Below, piece by piece: positions 59,964-64,000 of a stretch of 64,000 bases of DNA. The stretch covers positions 1-64,000 of the forward strand of contig JBGRQA010000005.1 of the NCBI GenBank assembly GCA_041725895.1. Reading direction: 5' to 3'. Every line of letters begins with the position of its first letter. The first letter of the stretch is position 1. Under the pieces are notes generated by a model. That model saw nothing but the letters and a program-made list of their open reading frames with translations. It was not told where the DNA came from and ran no database searches. The DNA is from JBGRQA01 sp041725895. Its GTDB lineage: Bacteria; Bacteroidota; Bacteroidia; Bacteroidales; Marinifilaceae. The position numbers were made by a program, and so were the translations under genes.

Positions 59964-60836
59964 ATGGCACAAAAGGAAAAAGCAAGTAAACATCGACTTC
60001 GTTCTTCATACGTAATTTCCGTAATCAGTATTTCCCTGGTACTGTTCATGCTTGGGGTAATGGGATTGTTGGTACTTAATGCCAATCGACTCTCCAACTA
60101 CGTTAAAGAAAATATTGGCTTCTCGGTAATCCTGAAAGACAATGTTAAAGAAGTGGAAATCCGGCGCTTGCAGAAACTCCTTGATGCCACGGATTACGTA
60201 AAATCAACCGAATTTATCGACAAGGAAACGGCCGCCAGAGAACTGGAAGCCGAACTAGGGGAAGATTTCATCGATTTTTTGGGGTACAATCCCTTGTTGG
60301 CCTCCATTGACGTAAAACTCTACGCGCAATATGCCAATACCGACAGCATTGCAGTTATCGAGAAAGACATTAAACATCATTCACAGGTTAAAGAAATTTT
60401 CTACCAAAAATCACTGGTACACCTGGTAAATGAAAACGTAAAGCGCATCAGCTTTATCTTTCTAATTTTTGGGGCCTTGCTGTTCCTCATTTCCTTTACT
60501 CTGATCAACAATACCATTCGACTCTCAATCTATTCGCAACGATTCTTAATCAATACAATGCAACTGGTTGGAGCCACACGAAGTTTTATCCGAAAACCAT
60601 TTGTTTACAAAAGCTTCCTGCATGGAATCCTGGGAGGGCTAATCGCCAACGCATTACTAACAGGAGTCATCTTTATTTCCCAAAAAGAATTAAAGGAAGT
60701 GATCAGCTTCAACAACGTTGAAATTGTAGGAATCCTGTTTCTGATGATTGTTCTTTGCGGTATAATTATCACCTGGTTTTCCACTACTCTGGCAGTAAAC
60801 AAATACCTTCGACTCCAAAGCAAAGACCTGTATTAA
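59964..60836 (+). CDS. ftsX: Cell division protein FtsX
   Basis: A 290-residue inner-membrane protein, the permease-like half of FtsEX, which activates peptidoglycan hydrolases at division. Four membrane helices: about 18-40 (VISVISISLVLFMLGVMGLL), 165-190, 215-240 and 255-280, with the periplasmic loop between the first two. I start at the ATG at 59964 (MAQKEKASKHRLRS); an upstream TTG would give a non-family leader. ftsE is not adjacent, as usual in Bacteroidota. Followed by DUF3098, uppP, truB, queA in the same direction. Confidence 0.88.
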   Translation: MAQKEKASKHRLRSSYVISVISISLVLFMLGVMGLLVLNANRLSNYVKENIGFSVILKDNVKEVEIRRLQKLLDATDYVKSTEFIDKETAARELEAELGEDFIDFLGYNPLLASIDVKLYAQYANTDSIAVIEKDIKHHSQVKEIFYQKSLVHLVNENVKRISFIFLIFGALLFLISFTLINNTIRLSIYSQRFLINTMQLVGATRSFIRKPFVYKSFLHGILGGLIANALLTGVIFISQKELKEVISFNNVEIVGILFLMIVLCGIIITWFSTTLAVNKYLRLQSKDLY

Positions 60837-60889
60837 CAGGCTTTGTATCTACAAATTCCTGATTTTAATTATTATTGTTTACTTTTGCA

Positions 60890-60897
60890 GAGGCGGT
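60890..60897 (+). promoter_or_regulatory. Candidate internal -7 element before DUF3098
   Basis: TACTTTTG fits TAnnTTTG; TTTT at 60863-60866 is 23 nt upstream. A second start point within the operon is possible. Confidence 0.4.
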
Positions 60898-60975
60898 GTT
60901 TCGCCCGATTTTTAAAATGATTTTTTATCACAGAATTCCTTTCCCTCCGGAAATGGTTTCTGCTAAATAATTCGC

Positions 60976-61224
60976 ATGAAGAAACTACAACACAAACTTG
61001 ATTTCGCTCTGGCCAAAGAGAATTACCTTCTTTTACTAATTGGTTTTGTAATCATTATTATTGGTTTCCTATTGATGATGGGAGGCGGATCTGATGATCC
61101 CAACGTGTTCGATGAAAGTATTTTTAGTTTTAGACGAATTACTCTGGCTCCCATGGTAGTTTTGTTTGGATTTGCCTTTGAAATCTGGGCCATCATGAAA
61201 AAGCCCAAAGAAAAACAAGACTAA
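60976..61224 (+). CDS. DUF3098 small membrane protein
   Basis: An 82-residue protein with two helices (about 17-36, NYLLLLIGFVIIIIGFLLMM, and 55-75) separated by a short loop with SDDPNVFDESIFSFRRITLAP, the signature of DUF3098. The family is restricted to Bacteroidota and its gene sits between ftsX and uppP in many members, so a link to cell-envelope growth is likely, but function is unknown. The ATG at 60976 gives MKKLQHKLDFALAKENY. Confidence 0.85.
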   Translation: MKKLQHKLDFALAKENYLLLLIGFVIIIIGFLLMMGGGSDDPNVFDESIFSFRRITLAPMVVLFGFAFEIWAIMKKPKEKQD

Positions 61225-61294
61225 TACACAACCTACTGATTATTTACTAGTTGATCTTTCCCCTACAGATCAGCTCAATATTGCTGTATAAAAA

Positions 61295-62080
61295 ATGAAT
61301 TGGATTGATGCTTTTATTTTGGGCCTGCTTCAAGGCCTTACTGAATTTTTACCTGTGAGTAGCAGCGGACACCTGGAAATAGGAAAAGCACTGTTGGGCA
61401 TACAAGCAGAAAACAACCTTACCTTTACAGTAGTGGTTCATGGTGCAACTGTTTTGAGTACTCTGGTTGTCTTTCGTAAAGATATCCTGGAATTACTATC
61501 AGGTAGTCTACAATTCAAATGGAATTCCTCAACCCAATACATCGCCAAGATTGCCCTATCCATGCTGCCCATCGGTATTGTTGGTGTTTTCTTCAAGGAT
61601 GAAGTAGAGGCCATTTTCAATGGGGACAACATTCTCCTTCTGGTCGGTTGTATGTTGCTGATAACTGCTACCCTTCTGGGCTTTACCTACTACTCCCGGC
61701 AAAAGGATAAAGACATTGACTTTAAAGATGCCTTGATGATTGGTATGGCGCAAACCTTCGCCATTCTTCCTGGTATTTCCCGGTCCGGATCAACAATTGC
61801 AACCGGATTATTGCTGGGAAATAAAAAGGAACACATTGCAAAATTCTCCTTTTTAATGGTACTGGTCCCAATTATCGGGGAAAACATATTGGGCCTAATT
61901 AAGGGAGATTTTACGCAGGGCTCCATCGGAATTCTTCCTTTAATCGTTGGTTTCATCACCGCTTTTATCTCCGGATTACTGGCTTGCAAATGGATGATTA
62001 ATATCGTAAAGCGCGGAAAACTAATCTATTTTGCAATTTATTGCCTTATTATCGGAGTAATTGCTATTTTTGCAGCCTAA
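61295..62080 (+). CDS. uppP: Undecaprenyl-diphosphatase UppP
   Basis: A 261-residue membrane enzyme that dephosphorylates undecaprenyl diphosphate to recycle the lipid carrier for peptidoglycan and surface polymers. Both motifs are intact: GLLQGLTEFLPVSSSGHLEI (residues 10-29) and PGISRSGSTI (about 160-169). Eight helices are evident and length is normal. It is the third gene of the ftsX block, 70 nt after DUF3098. Confidence 0.94.
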   Translation: MNWIDAFILGLLQGLTEFLPVSSSGHLEIGKALLGIQAENNLTFTVVVHGATVLSTLVVFRKDILELLSGSLQFKWNSSTQYIAKIALSMLPIGIVGVFFKDEVEAIFNGDNILLLVGCMLLITATLLGFTYYSRQKDKDIDFKDALMIGMAQTFAILPGISRSGSTIATGLLLGNKKEHIAKFSFLMVLVPIIGENILGLIKGDFTQGSIGILPLIVGFITAFISGLLACKWMINIVKRGKLIYFAIYCLIIGVIAIFAA

Positions 62081-62117
62081 TTTCCGGAAGTAACCCGAAA
62101 AACGCAATAAATTGTCA

Positions 62118-62822
62118 ATGATTCAATTCGAAGAAGAAAACGACTTTCAGCAGGGCTCAGTCATATTAATTAACAAACCCCTGAAATGGACCTCGTTTGA
62201 TTTGGTCAATAAGGTAAAATTCAAAATAAAGCACAAGTTCCGCTACAAAAAAATTAAAGTAGGACATGCGGGAACTTTGGATCCATTGGCCACTGGCTTA
62301 ATGATCATCTGTACAGGCAAGTACACCAAACGAATCGAAAGCTATCAGGCTCAGGTCAAGGAGTATATTGCCACTTTGCAATTGGGCGCAACCACTCCCT
62401 CTTTTGATCTGGAAACAGAAATCGACGGAGAATACCCTACCGATCACATAACAAAAGATTTGGTGGAAGAGTGCCTTGAAGGTTTCCTGGGGGAAATCAA
62501 ACAAAGACCTCCTGATTTTTCGGCCATCAGGGTAAATGGAAAAAGAGCCTACGAATTGGCTCGAAAAGGAGAAGAAGTTCAAATCAAGGAGAAAACCCTG
62601 GTGATTGATGAAATCGAAATTCTTCAATTGGAGCAAAACATTCTAAAAATTCGAGTCGTATGTAGCAAAGGGACCTATATCCGAGCTCTCGCCCGTGATA
62701 TTGGGCGTGCCTTAAACAGTGGCGCCCACTTAATCGGACTGGAAAGAACCAGAATTGGTGATTACCACACTAAGAATGCTATTGAAATTGAGGATTTTGT
62801 AAAAAAAATTGAAAATTTATAA
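62118..62822 (+). CDS. truB: tRNA pseudouridine(55) synthase TruB
   Basis: A 234-residue enzyme making pseudouridine 55 in the T-loop of tRNAs. Catalytic Asp55 lies in GHAGTLDPLATGLM; FSAIRVNGKRAYELAR and VVCSKGTYIRALARDIGRAL are also diagnostic. The PUA domain seen in longer TruB proteins is absent, as in many Bacteroidota. I take the ATG at 62118 (MIQFEEENDFQQG); a TTG two codons upstream is possible. It is transcribed with uppP (37-nt gap) and queA. Confidence 0.93.
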   Translation: MIQFEEENDFQQGSVILINKPLKWTSFDLVNKVKFKIKHKFRYKKIKVGHAGTLDPLATGLMIICTGKYTKRIESYQAQVKEYIATLQLGATTPSFDLETEIDGEYPTDHITKDLVEECLEGFLGEIKQRPPDFSAIRVNGKRAYELARKGEEVQIKEKTLVIDEIEILQLEQNILKIRVVCSKGTYIRALARDIGRALNSGAHLIGLERTRIGDYHTKNAIEIEDFVKKIENL

Positions 62823-62901
62823 CTAACTTACAACTTTTTCGTAAAAAGGTAAGCCTTCATATTTTCTGTTATCAACAACATAAAAAACAACTGTCAGCCT
62901 T

Positions 62902-63951
62902 ATGAAGTTATCCAAATTTAAGTATAAATTACCCACAGAACTGATCGCCCTGCATCCTTCTTACAACCGTGATGAATCTCGCCTAATGGTTCTTCACCGT
63001 GAAACAGGGAAAATTGAGCACAAAATTTTTAAAGATCTGATCGAATACTTCGACGACAAGGATGTAATGGTGTTCAACAATACCAAAGTATTTCCTGCCC
63101 GTTTGTATGGAAACAAAGAAAAAACCGGAGCCGAAATTGAAGTATTCCTGTTGCGGGAATTGAATCGTGAGCAAAGATTATGGGATGTGTTGGTTGATCC
63201 GGCTCGTAAAATTCGTATCGGAAATAAACTATATTTTGGAGAAAACGACTTGTTGGTAGCAGAAGTAATTGACAACACAACTTCAAGAGGAAGAACCCTT
63301 CGTTTCCTTTATGACGGCCCTTACGATGAATTCAAGAAGACCTTGTATGGTTTGGGAGAAACTCCCCTGCCTAAATTTATCCCAAGAGAGGTAGAGCCTG
63401 AAGATGCTGAGCGCTATCAAACCATTTACGCCAAGCATGAGGGAGCTGTTGCTGCTCCTACTGCCGGTATGCACTTCAGCCGCGAATTAATGAAGCGTTT
63501 GGAGATTAAAGGAATTGATTTTGCAGAAGTTACTCTTCACGTAGGCTTAGGAAATTTCCGTACGGTTGATGTTGAAGACCTGACCAAGCACAAAATGGAT
63601 TCGGAGCAAATCTTTATTGGTGATGAAGCCACCGAGGTTGTAAATAACGCGAAAAAGCAGAAACGCAATGTTTGTGCTGTGGGAACTACAGTGGTTCGTA
63701 CATTGGAAAGCTCTGTTTCTACTACCGGTATGTTGAAGCCTTACGAAGGATGGACCAATAAATTTATTTTCCCTCCCTATGAATTTCATGTGCCCAATCG
63801 CATGATTACCAACTTCCACCTGCCTCTGTCAACGCTAATGATGATGGTTTGTGCTTTTGGAGGGTATGAGTTCGTGATGGATGCGTACCAGGAAGCAATC
63901 AAAGAAAAATATCGTTTCGGAACCTATGGTGATGCTATGCTGATCCTGTAA
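62902..63951 (+). CDS. queA: S-adenosylmethionine:tRNA ribosyltransferase-isomerase QueA
   Basis: A 349-residue enzyme that transfers the ribosyl part of SAM to preQ1-modified tRNA, forming epoxyqueuosine. Motifs: VMVFNNTKVFPARLYG, AAPTAGMHFS, LHVGLGNFRTVDVED and NFHLPLSTLMMMVCAFGG. Length is normal and the start ATG at 62902 gives MKLSKFKYKLPTELI. It ends the ftsX-to-queA block, 79 nt after truB, and is followed by a terminator at the window edge. Confidence 0.95.
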   Translation: MKLSKFKYKLPTELIALHPSYNRDESRLMVLHRETGKIEHKIFKDLIEYFDDKDVMVFNNTKVFPARLYGNKEKTGAEIEVFLLRELNREQRLWDVLVDPARKIRIGNKLYFGENDLLVAEVIDNTTSRGRTLRFLYDGPYDEFKKTLYGLGETPLPKFIPREVEPEDAERYQTIYAKHEGAVAAPTAGMHFSRELMKRLEIKGIDFAEVTLHVGLGNFRTVDVEDLTKHKMDSEQIFIGDEATEVVNNAKKQKRNVCAVGTTVVRTLESSVSTTGMLKPYEGWTNKFIFPPYEFHVPNRMITNFHLPLSTLMMMVCAFGGYEFVMDAYQEAIKEKYRFGTYGDAMLIL

Positions 63952-63971
63952 TCTGAAACAATACCATACAG

Positions 63972-64000
63972 AAAAGCCAATCCTGCACCGGATTGGCTTT
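63972..64000 (+). terminator. Intrinsic terminator at the window end
   Basis: AAAAGCCAATCC and GGATTGGCTTT form a stem with a short TGCACC loop; the T-run is cut by the window edge. Confidence 0.8.

Overview
The window reads as the chromosome of a member of the Bacteroidota, probably a marine, gliding-type member of the Bacteroidales or Marinilabiliales. This is inferred from several things: promoters of the Bacteroidota type (TTTG, about 19-23 nt, then TAnnTTTG); few strong Shine-Dalgarno sites; lipoproteins, DUF5723 and DUF4834 proteins and outer-membrane barrels; type IX secretion (T9SS) signatures; a three-gene succinate dehydrogenase/fumarate reductase; and the gene order ftsX - DUF3098 - uppP - truB - queA. 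No CRISPR array, rRNA operon, prophage or complete transposon is visible.

Layout. 1-350: the end of an IS256-type element sits inside gatC; its N-terminal coding part lies outside the window or is lost. 450-6579: a YqaA-like membrane protein, rbfA, a LolC/E-type permease, a small exported protein, dusB, a CPBP protease and a hypothetical protein. 6837-13603: envelope genes (lipoprotein plus barrel), a decayed SusD-like relic, a likely free-standing small RNA, three small stand-alone domain proteins (GYD, DUF3303, SnoaL-like) and a lipoprotein. 13771-18392: an orphan radical SAM protein with extra cysteines, then a sodium:solute symporter unit whose small subunit (DUF4212-like) carries a large extra domain. 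18984-22366: sdhCAB. 22783-29820: alpha/beta hydrolase, 5'-nucleotidase-like lipoprotein, patatin, tandem Spy/CpxP-like protein, S41 protease and dCMP deaminase.

30339-35874 holds a 1308-residue T9SS cargo with twelve Ig-like repeats, followed directly by a PorP/SprF barrel fused to thrombospondin-3 repeats and an OmpA domain: an apparent dedicated secretion/anchoring pair. 36366-43319 carries an RhlE-type helicase with a long leader, two duplicated tRNA-Leu(CAA) transcription units, an AbgT transporter, a DHOD-like protein and an ALDH7-type dehydrogenase. 43501-49577 encodes a membrane-anchored propeller protein, a large lipoprotein and a DUF5723 barrel. 49807-51876 is DUF4834 and glycyl-tRNA synthetase.

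52029-59667 is a surface-glycopolymer region: a YfhO-like membrane protein, two CDP-glycerol glycerophosphotransferase-like enzymes, a GT2 glycosyltransferase and a Wzx-like flippase. Together they suggest that this Gram-negative makes a polyol-phosphate (teichoic-acid-like) or related phosphopolymer. 59964-63951 is the housekeeping block ftsX, DUF3098, uppP, truB, queA, closed by a terminator at the window edge.

All product names rest on motif recognition by eye. No database or structure search was possible.
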